Positions 49,166-61,147 of a DNA stretch of 64,000 nt are shown here, piece by piece. Positions within the stretch are counted from its first letter, which is position 1, and the number at the start of each line of letters is the position of its first letter. The stretch is from NCBI GenBank assembly GCA_038049695.1, contig CP142452.1, positions 78,395,501 through 78,459,500 of the forward strand. Reading direction: 5' to 3'. This stretch comes from Cinnamomum chago (Eukaryota > Streptophyta > Magnoliopsida > Laurales > Lauraceae). The notes beneath the pieces were generated by a model. The model did no database searches and was not told where the DNA came from. It saw only the letters and a list, made by a program, of their open reading frames with translations. The position numbers and the translations under genes are program-made.

Positions 49166-51376
49166 CTAGCGATTAAAGCATTGACCTGAGGAAGATTGGT
49201 AAAAGGATAACAGCTCTTGGACTCTTCTCAGGCCTCTTTTATAAGATTTGAAGAAGAGCAAAATGTCGTCGGCATAAAGGAGATGGCAAGGGGTCCTGGG
49301 GATAGGGGAGATAGCCTCTATGGCACCAACCTGCTTAAGAGCTTCTAGATTTAAGCTAAGAATCTCCTCCGCGAGAATGAACAAATAGGGAGATAGGGGG
49401 TCACCCTGACGCAGGCCACAAGATGAGCTGAAAAAACCACAAGGACTGCCATTCATGAGAACTGATCCTTTACAAGAGGTGACTAGCTCTTTGATCATGT
49501 TATTCTAGGACTGGGAAAAATTGAAGAGCTTCATAGCCCTAAAAAGAAAGTTCCACTGAAGCTTATCAAAGGCTTTAGAAATATCCAGCTTCAGGCAGAC
49601 AGCCCCTCCTCGGATCTTATTTTTAAGGATTTGCATAAGATCATGGGCTAAGGCAGCATGATGGTGGATGGTCCTACCTTTAACAAAAGCTGATTGGTGG
49701 TCTGAGATGAGAGAAGGGAGAATGGAAGCCAGCCTCGTAGCAAGAATTTTGGAAATGATTTTGTAAACGAAGTTTAAGAGGCTTATTGGATGGAAATCAG
49801 AGAAGGTGACTGGGGAGACTTTCTTAGGAATGAGGGAAATGAAATAGGCATTGGTTTCTCTCAAAATGTGACCAGAAGTGAAGAAGTGGATCACTGCTCC
49901 CACAACCTCTTTCCCCACAATATGCCAGCAACTTGTAAAGAAAGCCCCAGTAAATCCGTTTGGCCCTGGGGAACTGCTCCTTTTAAGCTTGAAAACTGCC
50001 TCTCTAACTTTTGAAGGGGAAGGAGTGGTTGTGAGGGCCTGGTTTTGCTCTTTCGAAACAGATGGACCTTGCAAATGAAAGAGGGCTTCATCCGGAGACT
50101 CTGGGGAGGACTGGAAGAGATTAGAGAAGAAGGAAGAAGCCTGGCCTCTGATTTGAGCCTCATCCTCAAAGGAGTTGTCCCCCACTGTGATCCTGTCAAT
50201 TCTCTTACGCTTTCCTCTTTGTTTGGCCAAAAGATGGAAAAATTTAGTGTTCCTATCCCCGTCTTGGAGCCATTTAATTTTAGCCCTCTGCTTCCGGTGC
50301 ACAGCTTCAGCATTAAGCCAGTTGTGGAGGTCAGCTTTAGCTTTGGTCAGATCTTGGAGAAGGAGATCACAGGGATTTGCTTCAAACTCAGATTGCTTAG
50401 ATAAGACCAAGAGCTCAGCTTCATTGATTTTGGATTTCATTTGGCCAAAAACCTCCCTGCTCCAAACCTTAAGGTTAGACTTCAACAACTTTAGCTTGCT
50501 AGCAAGGATAAATTGAGGGGTCCCTCTGCCAGGGTAGTCCCAGCTATTTGCCACAATCTCAAGGAAAGAGTCCTGTAACAGCCACTTTTCTTCAAATCTG
50601 AAAGGAAAGGATTTGCTGAGAGAAGGGTTTTTCCTGTGAGAAAGCAGGATTGGGCTGTGATCAGATGCCACTCTGGAGAGGTGACTGACAATGGGGTCAT
50701 CAAAGGATTCCAACCAAAGAGAATTAGATAGGGCTCTATCTAGTATGGCAGCAACATGAGCCAAACCTTGCCTGTTATTAGCCCAAGTATAATTGTTCCC
50801 TTTATAACCAAGGTCTTGAAGGCCAGTGGTGGTGACCATATCTTGAAAGTCCTTCACTGAAATGGAGGTAGGGGGGCGGATACTAAGTTTTTCTTTGGCA
50901 TGAAGAATGACATTGAAGTCCCCTATTACACTCCATGGGAGAGTGGTAGAGGAGCAGTTCACTAGGTAGCCCCAGAGATCCCTTCTAAGCCTATAGTCAG
51001 TGGACCCATAGACCCCTGTGATGAAACAGAGGGGGGAAGAGGATGAGTCGGCTAAGGAGATGGATAGGTGTTGGGAGGAACTATCTATCAAAGAGAAGGT
51101 AAAATTTGAATTCTTGTTACAGAGACACCAAAGAGAATTAGTATGGTTAGTATAAGAATTGAAGTCAAAGGAATGCATTCTATAGTCCAGAAAGGAGTCC
51201 AGGTTGGCCTTAGGTTCTGAGAGGAAAATAAGGTCAGGAGAGCGGGAAAGGAGGAGATGAAAAAGCATGGTTTTAGTGGGGGAATTACTGATTCCCCTGC
51301 AGTTCCAATATAGGACTTTAATCATTAATAACAGAGGAGGGGGAAGGACCAGATGTGCTTCTCGTCTTGGGGCCAA
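49166..51376 (-). pseudogene. LINE ORF2: AP-type endonuclease and reverse transcriptase
   Basis: The endonuclease starts MIKVLYWNCRGISNSP (from about 51328), with LSEPKA, GDFNVILH and SDHSPILL motifs of the exonuclease-endonuclease-phosphatase fold. RT follows: FKLKRSSSPGPNGF, the FSDFHPISLLNFVYKIISK and SAFVKGRTI blocks, LDISKAFDKLQW, then RQGDPLSPYLF and the catalytic YADDILLFF (about 49241-49268). An in-frame TAG at 49505-49507 sits where a Trp codon is expected just before NNMIKELVTSC, and a second TAG ends the block at 49166. Both are in one frame, so few changes separate it from a coding state. Confidence 0.88.
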
Positions 51377-51458
51377 AGGAAATTACTGCACGGGACTTGG
51401 GTTTCCTTTTAGATTGCTTCACCTTAAAGGGGGATAAGTCGACAATAAGGGAGGATAT

Positions 51459-52260
51459 CTAGGTTGTTTGTTGGGAAGGGGAGGCCAAGATAAGACTGTT
51501 GGTGACAGTAGAGGAAGGGTGCTTTGTTGGACTAGGAACTCTGATTCCATCACTTAGGGAGGAGGGAGACAACTGGTGTTTGGGACTGCTAGAAGAGATA
51601 ATAGGGTCTGCAATGGAAGGATCCTCCAAAATGGAGAAGGGATTAGAACACTCAATGACAAGGGCTGGGATGACACCTGCTATGGAAGCTGCTGGGAGAT
51701 CAGAAGGGGGGGGGGGCGTCTGGGTTACTCCCAGGGTTGAAGAGAGGAGGAGGCAGGGGCTCGGAGCTTTCAGTGTGCAGAGAATCATTAGTGGAGGAAG
51801 GAGGAGGGGGATTGACCATTGAGTGAAAGGAATCCTGAGGGCTAACTTCTGTAGTTGGAAGGGGTCCCTGAAGCTTGTCCAAGGAGGGGGAAGCTGAAGA
51901 AGGCTTGATCAGTCTGTCCGCTTCCTTTGGTGTTTTCAGCAATCCAGGCTTCTGGTGAAACGGGCACTTGCTAGACTGGTGGCCAACCACCAAACATTCA
52001 GCACATGGAGTGTTTTCATAAATCACCTCTACCTCCACAGTGGTATCCCCTTCCAATTCCACTGTAAAGGGATTTGGATCAGTCTTAGCAACATCCAGAA
52101 GGACCTGCACTCTAGCAAAGGTTAAGATACGCTGCTTAGCCGTAGTTTCATCAAGACGCAGGGGCTTACCAATAGTTGCTGCAATTGAAAGCAAGATGTC
52201 ACTACTCCAGCAGTGATAAGGGAGACCTTTGAGACGAATCCACACCGGGGCTTCTGTTGG
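51459..52260 (-). pseudogene. LINE ORF1 remnant (DUF4283 and CCHC zinc knuckle)
   Basis: The frame opens after a stop at the truncation point with PTEAPVWIRLKGLPYHCW, the middle of the nucleic-acid-binding DUF4283 domain of plant LINE ORF1 proteins. A zinc knuckle CAECLVVGHQSSKC follows, then a Pro/Ser-rich tail. The frame passes from 52245-51700 into another frame (51788-51459) at a run of ten G (51708-51717 on the plus strand), a likely slippage frameshift. The N-terminal third is missing by 5' truncation. It probably encoded an RNA-binding chaperone for the LINE particle. Confidence 0.8.
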
Positions 52261-52300
52261 CTAGGGGCTCTCTTCTTGGCTTGGGTATTTGGAGTATCTT

Positions 52301-54522
52301 AGCTTGTAAGAGCTTCAAGGGCTTATAGAAATAAATTCCTCTTTCTTTCCTTAAGACCAGGCAGTCAGACACCCTCCATTTGTACTAATTACTTTTAAGA
52401 GAAATTTTCAAATAAGGCCTTAGGTTTTTTCTGTATTTCAAAAAAAGACACAAGTTTCAAAAATTTTCAAATTAGTTCCTGAGTCTTTCAATAAAACTTC
52501 AATGAAGGCAATCTGGTCATTTAAAGGTATTTTTATGGCAATTTCTCTCGATATTTTTAAAAATACTCATAATACCTTCATTTAAAGTCATATTATGGTT
52601 ATGACAGACACTACATTTAGCCGATCTCTATGGAAATGCTAATTTTTCTCGATCACTATAAGTTTGTCAGTGAAAAAAATGAAAAAAATATAAAAGAAGT
52701 GAATTGGGGTATTATTTCATTGAAGAATAATTTGGGTAGTTTTTAAAAATTGAAGAAAAAAGTTGCCCAAAAATATCTTTAAATGGATGAATGTCCTTAA
52801 TCGAAAACTTCATGAAAAACTTAGGGACTAATTTAAATTTTTTTAAAACTTGTATCTTTTTTTTAAATAAGGCAAAATTTTAAGGACTTAGTTGAAGTTT
52901 TCCCTATTTTTAATTTGTAAGTTTTGTCTCCTTTCTTGGTTTAACAAGACTATGACATTCTAAGGGTTGTTTATGCTTGGTCGACTACACGTATTTAGAT
53001 TCTTATGCTGATGTTGATATCAATAATTTTAACAATGACAAAGAAAATTGATAACCTATATAAATATGTAAATTTGAAGTGTGATATTACATGTTATAAA
53101 TTGGGTAATGAAATCTCCCATTTCTTTGTTTTATCTATAATATCATTTTTGTATTTGGATATTACATATAGTAAATATGAAGTTATATTTTCAATCTTCA
53201 CTTTTCTAATGGGCCCATTTGTCCTCATGGAATAGAACAAATGTTATACCATCTTCATAAACCATACTCATTTTGAACTGGGGTTCTGCCACAGCGTATA
53301 AGTCAAGCTTAAAGTTCTTGACACTGTTATCATTACTTCTGTAACATATCATAGGCAAGTTAGGGTGGTTGAGAGAAAAAGTCTTCAAAATAGAAGTCTG
53401 AATAGAGTGGAATCCCACCCTTAATCTGAAGTGGGGGCTAAATTCACTCCCATCTTTCTCCTATTCTTACATTTGAAAGAGACAGATTTCAATTTGAAAT
53501 CAACTTCAATTGATTTTGACCATTCTACATAATTTTGACCGAGGGGCCATCATTAATCCCAATGCACAATTCTCCTTTAATCTCCTTTAATCTAATTAAA
53601 TTCAATAAAAAATTCATTTATTGAATGACATTTATTATTGCAATGAATGATAATGTGCTATTCGATCTATGATGCTCAAGGACCAAAGAAGATCCATGTA
53701 ATGGAAAAACCCAAAATTTGAATCTATCATTTATATTTTTCAACTTAAATAAGTTTTTAGAACTTATAAATATATTAAATAATTTTCCATTTAACTAATT
53801 ATATTATTTTATTAAGAGTTGTTGCTATAATAACTTTTCAGCATAAAGCTTGTCATGAAGGAAGATAAATGGTGATGATTTTATCAATATTATTGATTGA
53901 AAGGTGACGCAAACTAAAACCGGCTGTCTTGAGTCAAAATCCAAAAACTCATAACTACATACCCTGAACCCATTTCTAATTGTAAAATATCATATTTTAA
54001 ATTTCTTCTAAATTTCTCAATCTCATCTCAATATAATATATACAAAAATATCATAATTCAAGCTTCTACTAAATTCTCAAGATTCTTATATTAATTATTT
54101 ATTTAAGTTTTCATTTGTGTGATCTCTAATAAAGCCTAGTAATTATTCTATGTTTCATGATTATGACACAGGGCATAGCATCCTCTTTATCGGTGATAAT
54201 AATTATAAGCATATAAATTTTTTATTTTTTAAAAATATTATTATTTTAGACTTTCTATATTATAAACGTATGAGGTCAAAATAAATTTTTCTTATTTCTA
54301 TCATAAGATTTTTTTTTTTTGTATGACTTCAATTGCCCGTGCTAAACACGGGAGCATTTTGCCAGTTGATATTAATTTGAGCATTGTTTTGGTATTGAAC
54401 TGATTGAGTTTATGAGACATTAAACTGTAATTGTTCAAAATCTTGTCTTGTGTTTGAATCTCAATCGTCATTCAAGTAGACAATAAGAAGTTGGAGTTGG
54501 GTCTCGAACAGTTTGGTTATGT
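52301..54522. other. Gene-free AT-rich stretch
   Basis: Begins with the remainder of the 41-bp tandem unit. It then shows AT-rich sequence with no domain-bearing open frame and no bounded element. Confidence 0.4.
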
Positions 54523-54527
54523 ATGGA

Positions 54528-56808
54528 TGTTACGACCCAAGCCCGAGATCAAAGTCATTAGGCTAAACCCCGGGTCGCGATGATAATTGTACTTACTCCC
54601 GTAAACCTCAAATTAACTGAAGTTAAGACGAAGTCCACAAAGGATCTTGTATACCTACCTGTCAATAAACAGTTGTGCGGAAATATACAGATATATATAC
54701 ATTGACAATCGTTTAAACACTAATCAAGTCCTTTACTTAAACAGTAAAGTTCAATATACACGATTTCATTCTTAAGTAAGTCAACCACTGCATATTCAAA
54801 ATACAATGCAGGGAACATCATTTACACTACCCAAAAATGAATATATATATATTTTTTTTAAAAGTTTCCAAAATACTCCATTGTATCCGCTCTCAGATCA
54901 TGTCCATTCGATTAAACCTCCTGGAGGTATCGGATGAGCCGCCTCCGCTGGCGGTACAGTCTCTGCGGGACCGGCAAGGGCAACTAGGCCTGTAATATCA
55001 TCAGTAATACTGTGAACATGACGGTTCAACAATATATATATACAGATTTAGGGCATGTACGACAATTCATTGATTTAACAGTTCTAAACAATCAATGGCA
55101 TACAGTCTTTGTGCAATAGGAAACACAAATGATAATGACAATGACATTAACAATAGTATTGGTTTCAACTCAAATTGGTTTTTCCTAAAGGAAGCATTTC
55201 ATATTCGTTCATTCATTACATTAAACATTTATTAATGACTTATCAATAGGACTCGTCAGTCAAATATATGACTTTTCAGTCTATGACCTTTCAGTCAAAT
55301 AAGGTGAGATCTCCCAATGTCTGAATCAGAGATCACTAGTATCACCACGGAGCTCCGGAACGCCTCCAAATCCATCTATTACAGTAGGATTATTCGTTAC
55401 ATTGTTACTTTTATAACTGTCCATTCATTAATTCAGGAACCCACTATGTAGTGCCAGACTCATTAACGATTCTAGTCAATCCTATTCCAAATCTAAAAAC
55501 AATTATCTAAACCAAGCAATTGAGTGAAACATTCGTTATCAATGCACGTATTACTATAGATGACATTATTTAGTTAAATTTGTGCATTCGGATAACCTTA
55601 GTTAACACGTATGAAGGTTTAGATATCACTAATATTAGCCTCCACGACTAGGCTTTCAATTTAGATCAGTCACGATTTATCTCACGCCTCGTCTTAACTA
55701 AATGAGGAGTATCTATGATCACATAAGCGACCTTAATCCACGCAAAATCCAAAAATCACTGGACTCGAACCGAATGATTTGGTCAGGTTCGGTTACCTCG
55801 ACGGCTACCTGGCGGTTAGCCGAAACTGCACTAGCGGCTAGTCGAACTAGGTTTGGTTAGCTCACGGTCAACTTTCCAGAAGCTTGTTTTCTGATGTCTT
55901 TCTGACTCAATTTCGATCAGCTCAGCGGTTACCTTTCGACTAGCCGAAATTGCCGAAATTCGGCGGTTAGCTGGCGTTTAGCTTTCCAGAGACTGACCAA
56001 ACTTGAGATTTCTGACGGTTAGCCTTGCGGGTAGCCGAAACTCACCCAGAAGCTCATTTTCGAGCTTCAGAAGTTCTAAACAAAAGTCCATATTTTTGAA
56101 CTCCTTGAGTTCATACAAGTTCTATAAAATCATAAATCACTAGAAATGTATATATCTACCTTTGTTTGAAGATTAATGCACAAAACCTCTTTGTTTAGCT
56201 TGGGTTTGAGATGGAACCCTCAACTCAAACCTTTTAGCGCTAAGAAGACTTCAAGGAGAAGATGAAGAAGGTGAAGAAAATGGAAGCTCTTCACTTGAAT
56301 CACTCAAAACTCATCACTTGATGTTGATGAAGATGAAATGAAAGAAAGAAGGAGAAGAAAGTGCTTAAGGTTTACTTGAGATGAATGAAGTCAAATGAGT
56401 TGATCTTATCCTTTATAAGGATGACTTTTACATTAAGCCCCCCTCTCACTCTTTCATTTACAATTTGAGTCAAATGAAGGTCCATTTGATTAATCCCTCG
56501 TCGAACAACTTCGAGTTTATTTTGTACTCGTCGAGATACGCATGTTGGTATCACGAGTTTCCGTATTCAATCAAATACGTAAAGATTCGTATTTACCAAT
56601 AAATCCTTAATTTGCTTGTTTGAGTTCAAACTCTATCCAATTCACTTAATAACCTCCATTATCATTTCATTAAGTCTAATTTATTCATTTTAGGCTAATT
56701 TAGTCCCATTTGGCCATAAATCACCATTAGTTCAATTAAACATGATTAGTTAGAATTAATTTCACTTTATCAGAGTTAATCTTGATTAACTTGGGATGGA
56801 GCCTAACA
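54528..56808 (+). mobile_element. Solo LTR, 2281 bp, gypsy-like
   Basis: Begins TGTTACGACCCAAG and ends GGAGCCTAACA. It is flanked by a perfect 5-bp duplication ATGGA (54523-54527 and 56809-56813). A TATA-like TTTATAAGG lies near 56412-56420. The length and the TGTTACGACCC start fit the same broad gypsy class as 20843-23482, but the sequences differ, so they are distinct families. No internal parts adjoin it. Confidence 0.75.
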
Positions 56809-56813
56809 ATGGA

Positions 56814-59079
56814 ATATAATATATAATTTAAATCATTAATAATTGTATTTTTTTATTAATTTTTTATAGACTTTGATTGTATTGTCTTAAACAGGTTTAA
56901 ATGTAAGATATAGGTTATTGCACATGGAATGCAATTTAATTTTTTTATAAAAAAAATTATTTTCTTTAAAAAAAAAAGGGCATCCACTAAAACGTTTTTA
57001 AAGATTTTATTTATATATAACGGCGGTTTTTTCACTTTCACCGGTGGTTAATGGCAACCTCTGACCCCGACTAAAAGATATATTTCTCGTTTAGTCCACC
57101 CGCGGAAATTTTTTCCGTTGGTTGGAAACGCCTCTAAAAAAATAATAGCAGCGGCTTTAGGTCGCCACTAAAACTTTCACCCACGGTTTCTATACCGTCA
57201 ACTAGCAGGGGCCACTATAGCCCCACTGAAGGTTTTATCGGCCGCTATACTGATTTTTGTGGGGGCCGGTAAGTAGTCTTCATCAAAGGCGGAAATCCCC
57301 CGACAAGTAGAGGGTGAGACCCAACGTGGGTCTGATCGGAGCCTTTCTCCATGGCTCAATCTTCTTGTTGCTCTCTATTATGCAGAAAATCGAATGCTCA
57401 AATGGTTTAAGCGGATCTCATTTTTTCACTCTCCTGCATAATGTTCCACAGATGGAATGCAATAACTAGTTTAACATGAGAATAAACCAACATGAACAAA
57501 TTGCTTCTAAAGCCTGAGTGGGTCATGTGTGAAATCAAAGATTTGAGGGAAGACCTCTTCCAGCCGGATAAACTAAATTTGGGTTGGAAAGAGAAATCTA
57601 ATTTCCTTCCAAACGAGCAAAAGAAGGCATCTTACTTTGTTCAATTTGATAGATAGATAAGAAAGGAAAAAAGAGAGTAATATTTGCATCTGGACTGAAC
57701 ACTGAACGGTTGAGATGGCTATTACTGGATCAAAGAACTAATTACAAACATCTACAATGTTTCAATCTAAAGGTGATGAGTGATAAAATTTGGGCAAAGT
57801 TGGATTGATAAAAGTTGGCTCACATTGGGCATTTCTTATTACAGTTTATTTGAATTTGTTCATTCCCCTTATGTTTATCAAAACAAAGTAGTAAACCGTG
57901 TTGAGCTTTCTAAATATGTAGCTAAAGACTGTGACCCATCTGTTCAGTTATTCTGGACCTGAATGTGTGCATTTATGACTCTTTATAATTTACTTCCTGC
58001 CACTACGCGGTTGAGAAAAATACCCAAACTAAATATAGTCTCGACTCACTTCATCAAATATCGGCTCAATTATGAAAATATGGATATGTAAAATTGAAAA
58101 TGTATTTTCCCTTAAATATTTTGAAAAGATCCAAACAATTTTCTAAGATATTTACTTGCCCACGTGAGAGTTGGAGTGTCATAAGGTATGGGCTTCCACC
58201 ACTATATTTTGTGTTTGAAACTGCTCTAGATTTGTCCAATGTGCATTTGTGGGGTTCTAACATGCACTACTTAGAGAAATTAGTCATATTGGGTCGAAGA
58301 CTTGAGGACTACCTATGTCATCATAAAAAAATAAAAAATGAAAAGAAAGAAAAAGAATAAAAAAAAGAAAAAGGCAACAATAATTCCTAAGAATCTAGAT
58401 AACCTGAACCTCCAAGAATAACATTTAAAATAAGTGTCTAGCTAATTAATCCCTAGACTCCAAATCTGTACAATCAAAACCTCGGCTTGGGATGATCACT
58501 ACCAGCCCCAAAAATCAAAACAAGGAAACTGAAAATTGCCATTATTTGCTTGCATCTCTTGAATTATATATATATATATATATATATATATTTACTTGAA
58601 AACATCACGGAAAAAAAAAAAAAAAAAAGTAGAAATCATGAATAAACAATAACCATTTATTCAATTTATAAGCCTTCCAATACCTCATAATATTAGCTGC
58701 TAACAATGTTTTAGACTTTCGTCTATTCTCAGCAGCCAGTTTTAGACTTGGATTATTACTCATTACCTCTTCGGCTCTTCCACTCTAGGTCAAAAAAAAA
58801 AAAAAACCAGAGAACAAGAGTCTATACATATAGTTCATATATATTGGAAAAGACGTCTTCAACCAACCATCTCTCCGTGCCTTCAGTCAAAAGTCAAAAC
58901 AAACCACGTATCAACCGTCCAAGTGCCGCCGCCTCCAAAACAATTCAAATAGAATCGCAAGGCACTTTTGTAATTTCCCACACTCATAAAGACCGCGTTT
59001 GTAGTCAACCTCAACCTCAACCTGTGACCCATTTGCTTACGTAATACGTATGTAACGTACCCACACCCCCACACTCCTC
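56814..59079. other. Gene-free stretch upstream of the EXO70 gene
   Basis: Around 57010-57260 there are repeated GCGGCTTT/GCCACTAAAA-type motifs (for example AGCAGCGGCTTTAGGTCGCC) resembling CACTA-transposon subterminal repeats, without defined ends. A (TA)n tract lies at 58565-58591 and A runs at 58610-58628 and 58793-58805. The last few hundred bases probably hold the EXO70 promoter. Confidence 0.4.
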
Positions 59080-59087
59080 TATAAATA
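59080..59087 (+). promoter_or_regulatory. TATA box of the EXO70H-like gene
   Basis: TATAAATA in the context CTCTATAAATACCCC, 135 bp upstream of the ATG at 59222. It is followed by a pyrimidine-rich leader (CTCCTCCTCCTGCTCTTC...) typical of plant 5' UTRs. Confidence 0.8.
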
Positions 59088-59221
59088 CCCCATCACTCCC
59101 AGCCCCTTTTCCCATTACTCCTCCTCCTGCTCTTCTCTCTCTTTTATCCTCACACTCACTTTTCTCTCGGCTTTTCTTAAACCCCAAGCCAACTCTCAAA
59201 ACCAACCAACACGCAGTAATT

Positions 59222-61147
59222 ATGCCGAGGAAAGGAATGAGATCCATCTTCTTCCATCCCCCAAAATTCTCTCCATCTCCATCTCCTTCCAGAAACTTCT
59301 CCTCCGCGCCTTCATCTCCTTCCACTCATCGCATTTCATTCTCAGACTCCATGATGGAAGACAACATCATCAACGCCGAGGCCATCATCACCAAGTGGGA
59401 TCCCGACTCCTCTTCCTACGCCAAGATCACCTCCCTCTTCTACGAGAACCGCCGCGAGGCCCGCAACTTCCTCCGCGCCGTCTCCGATATCCAGAGCGCC
59501 ATGCAGTTCTACGTCGCTGACTCTTCCTCTTCCTCCTCCCCGCAAAAGCTCATCCACTGCCAGCTCCTCATGCAAACCGCCATCAAACGCCTTGAGAAGG
59601 AGTTCTACCAGATCCTCGCCGCCAACCGCGACCACCTCGATCCCGAGTCCGTCTCCGCCAGATCCTCCACTGCCACAAACCGATCCAGCACCTCCGACTA
59701 CGACTACGACACTGAGGACGAGATCCTGACCTCCGCCGGCGTCTCCATCAACGAAGTCGAGCGTGACGCCTCCCTTGCCATGGTCGATCTCCGATCGATC
59801 GCCGAATGCATGATCTCGTCTGGTTATGGGAAGGAATGCGTCAAGATCTATAAAATCATTCGGAAGTCTATCGTCGATGAGGGAATCTACCGGCTCGGAT
59901 TCGATCGGATTGGATCGAATCGGCATCTGCACAAGCTCGATTGGGAGGTGGCCGAGATCAAGATCAAAGGCTGGCTGCAAACGATCAAGGTCGCCGTCAA
60001 GACTCTGTTCCTCGGCGAGCGGATCCTCTCCGACCACGTCTTCTCCACCTCCGGTCTGATCAAGGAGTCCTGCTTCTCGGAGATCGCCAAGGAAGCGGCG
60101 CTCACGCTCTTCGGATTCGCAGAATCCGTCGCGAAATGCAAGAAATCTCCGGATAAATTGTTCCGATTCCTCGACATGTACAACGCCATCTCCGAGCTCT
60201 GGCCTGATATCGAGTCCATCTTCTCCTACGAATCAACCTCCGCCGTCCGATCGCAGGCCGTCGCCTCGCTCATCAAGCTCGGCGAAGCGGTCCGCGACAC
60301 TTTCGCCCATTTCGAATCGGCGATCCAGAAGGACTCGTCGCGGTCGCCGTTTCCGGGTGGCGGAGTGCATCCGCTCACCGGATACGTTATGAACTACGTC
60401 TGCTTCCTCGGCGATTATAGCGGGATTCTCTCCGATATCTTCGCGGATTACCCGCTACAGATCCGTAGCCCTCTGCCCGATTCGCTGCTGCAGAACTCTC
60501 CTACGGCTGAGAATCCTCTGTCCTCGATCGCAACCAGGATCGAATGGCTGATATTTGTCCTCCTCTGCAAGCTGGACGGCAAAGCCGAGCGGTACAAGGA
60601 CGTGTCGCTTTCGTACATGTTCCTCGCGAACAATCTGCAATACGTGGTGTCGAAGATCCGATCCTCCGATCTGAGCTTACTCCTCGGCGAGGAATGGGTC
60701 ACGAAGCACGAATCGAAGGTCCGTCTCTACGCCGCGAACTACGAGCGGACGGCATGGAACAAGGTGATCCAGACGATCCCGCCAAATCCGACGGCTGAGA
60801 TCCCTCTGGACGAGGCGAGGGAGGCGTTCCGGAGATTCAACTCGGCGTTCGAGTCGGCGTATCGGACCCAGGCGAGTTGGGTCGTGTCGGAAGCGAAGCT
60901 GAGGGATGATATCAAGGTGTCGATTGCGAGAAAGATCGTGCCGCCGTATCGGGCGTTTTATGAGAAGTATCGGGTACGGCTACAAAGAGAGACGAGCTTA
61001 GACGTTTTGGTGAGGTTTGCCCCTGAGGATTTGGATAACTACTTGTCGGATTTGTTTTATGGTTCGGGTTCTGTTTCAGGTTCGGTTTCGGTTTCGGTTA
61101 GGCCGTCATCTGTCCGCTCGCAGGGTTCGAACTCGAGTTCGAGGTGA
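59222..61147 (+). CDS. EXO70: EXO70H-type exocyst subunit, intronless, 641 aa
   Basis: One uninterrupted frame encodes an EXO70 protein, a rod-like exocyst subunit that tethers secretory vesicles to the plasma membrane through phosphoinositide binding. The N-terminus MPRKGMRSIFFHPP with a Ser-rich leader (to about residue 40) is in the style of the EXO70H subfamily, and single-exon structure is usual for that clade. Seen along the protein: FYENRREARNFLRAV (about 77-92), LIHCQLLMQTAIKRLEKEFYQIL, an acidic Ser-rich loop (about 150-175), then the helical Exo70 domain (about 240-615) with HPLTGYVMNYV, ASWVVSEAKLRDD and RFAPEDLDNYLSDLFYG. The C-terminal GSVSGSVSVSV tail is coded by a short GGTTCGGTTTC repeat. 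The coding sequence is strikingly GC-rich against its AT-rich surroundings. The particular H paralogue is not assigned. Confidence 0.95.
   Translation: MPRKGMRSIFFHPPKFSPSPSPSRNFSSAPSSPSTHRISFSDSMMEDNIINAEAIITKWDPDSSSYAKITSLFYENRREARNFLRAVSDIQSAMQFYVADSSSSSSPQKLIHCQLLMQTAIKRLEKEFYQILAANRDHLDPESVSARSSTATNRSSTSDYDYDTEDEILTSAGVSINEVERDASLAMVDLRSIAECMISSGYGKECVKIYKIIRKSIVDEGIYRLGFDRIGSNRHLHKLDWEVAEIKIKGWLQTIKVAVKTLFLGERILSDHVFSTSGLIKESCFSEIAKEAALTLFGFAESVAKCKKSPDKLFRFLDMYNAISELWPDIESIFSYESTSAVRSQAVASLIKLGEAVRDTFAHFESAIQKDSSRSPFPGGGVHPLTGYVMNYVCFLGDYSGILSDIFADYPLQIRSPLPDSLLQNSPTAENPLSSIATRIEWLIFVLLCKLDGKAERYKDVSLSYMFLANNLQYVVSKIRSSDLSLLLGEEWVTKHESKVRLYAANYERTAWNKVIQTIPPNPTAEIPLDEAREAFRRFNSAFESAYRTQASWVVSEAKLRDDIKVSIARKIVPPYRAFYEKYRVRLQRETSLDVLVRFAPEDLDNYLSDLFYGSGSVSGSVSVSVRPSSVRSQGSNSSSR

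Larger units (their letters stand above)
47373..52283 (-). mobile_element. L1-type LINE, 4.9 kb, 5'-truncated
   Basis: Minus-strand LINE flanked by a 17-bp perfect duplication GGTATTTGGAGTATCTT (47356-47372 and 52284-52300). The A tail is seen as T10 at 47373-47382. Order from its 5' side: ORF1 remnant (52260-51459), ORF2 endonuclease and RT (51376-49166), zinc-finger C-terminal part (48825-47764), 3' UTR. It is truncated inside the DUF4283 domain of ORF1. ORF2 is broken by at least two in-frame stops and one frame change, so the copy is inactive, but the intact duplication and tail imply a fairly recent insertion. Confidence 0.92.

Noticed and set aside
59342-60037. 231-codon antisense open frame inside EXO70
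   Set aside because: It arises from the GC-rich codon usage of EXO70; there is no homology or promoter on that strand.
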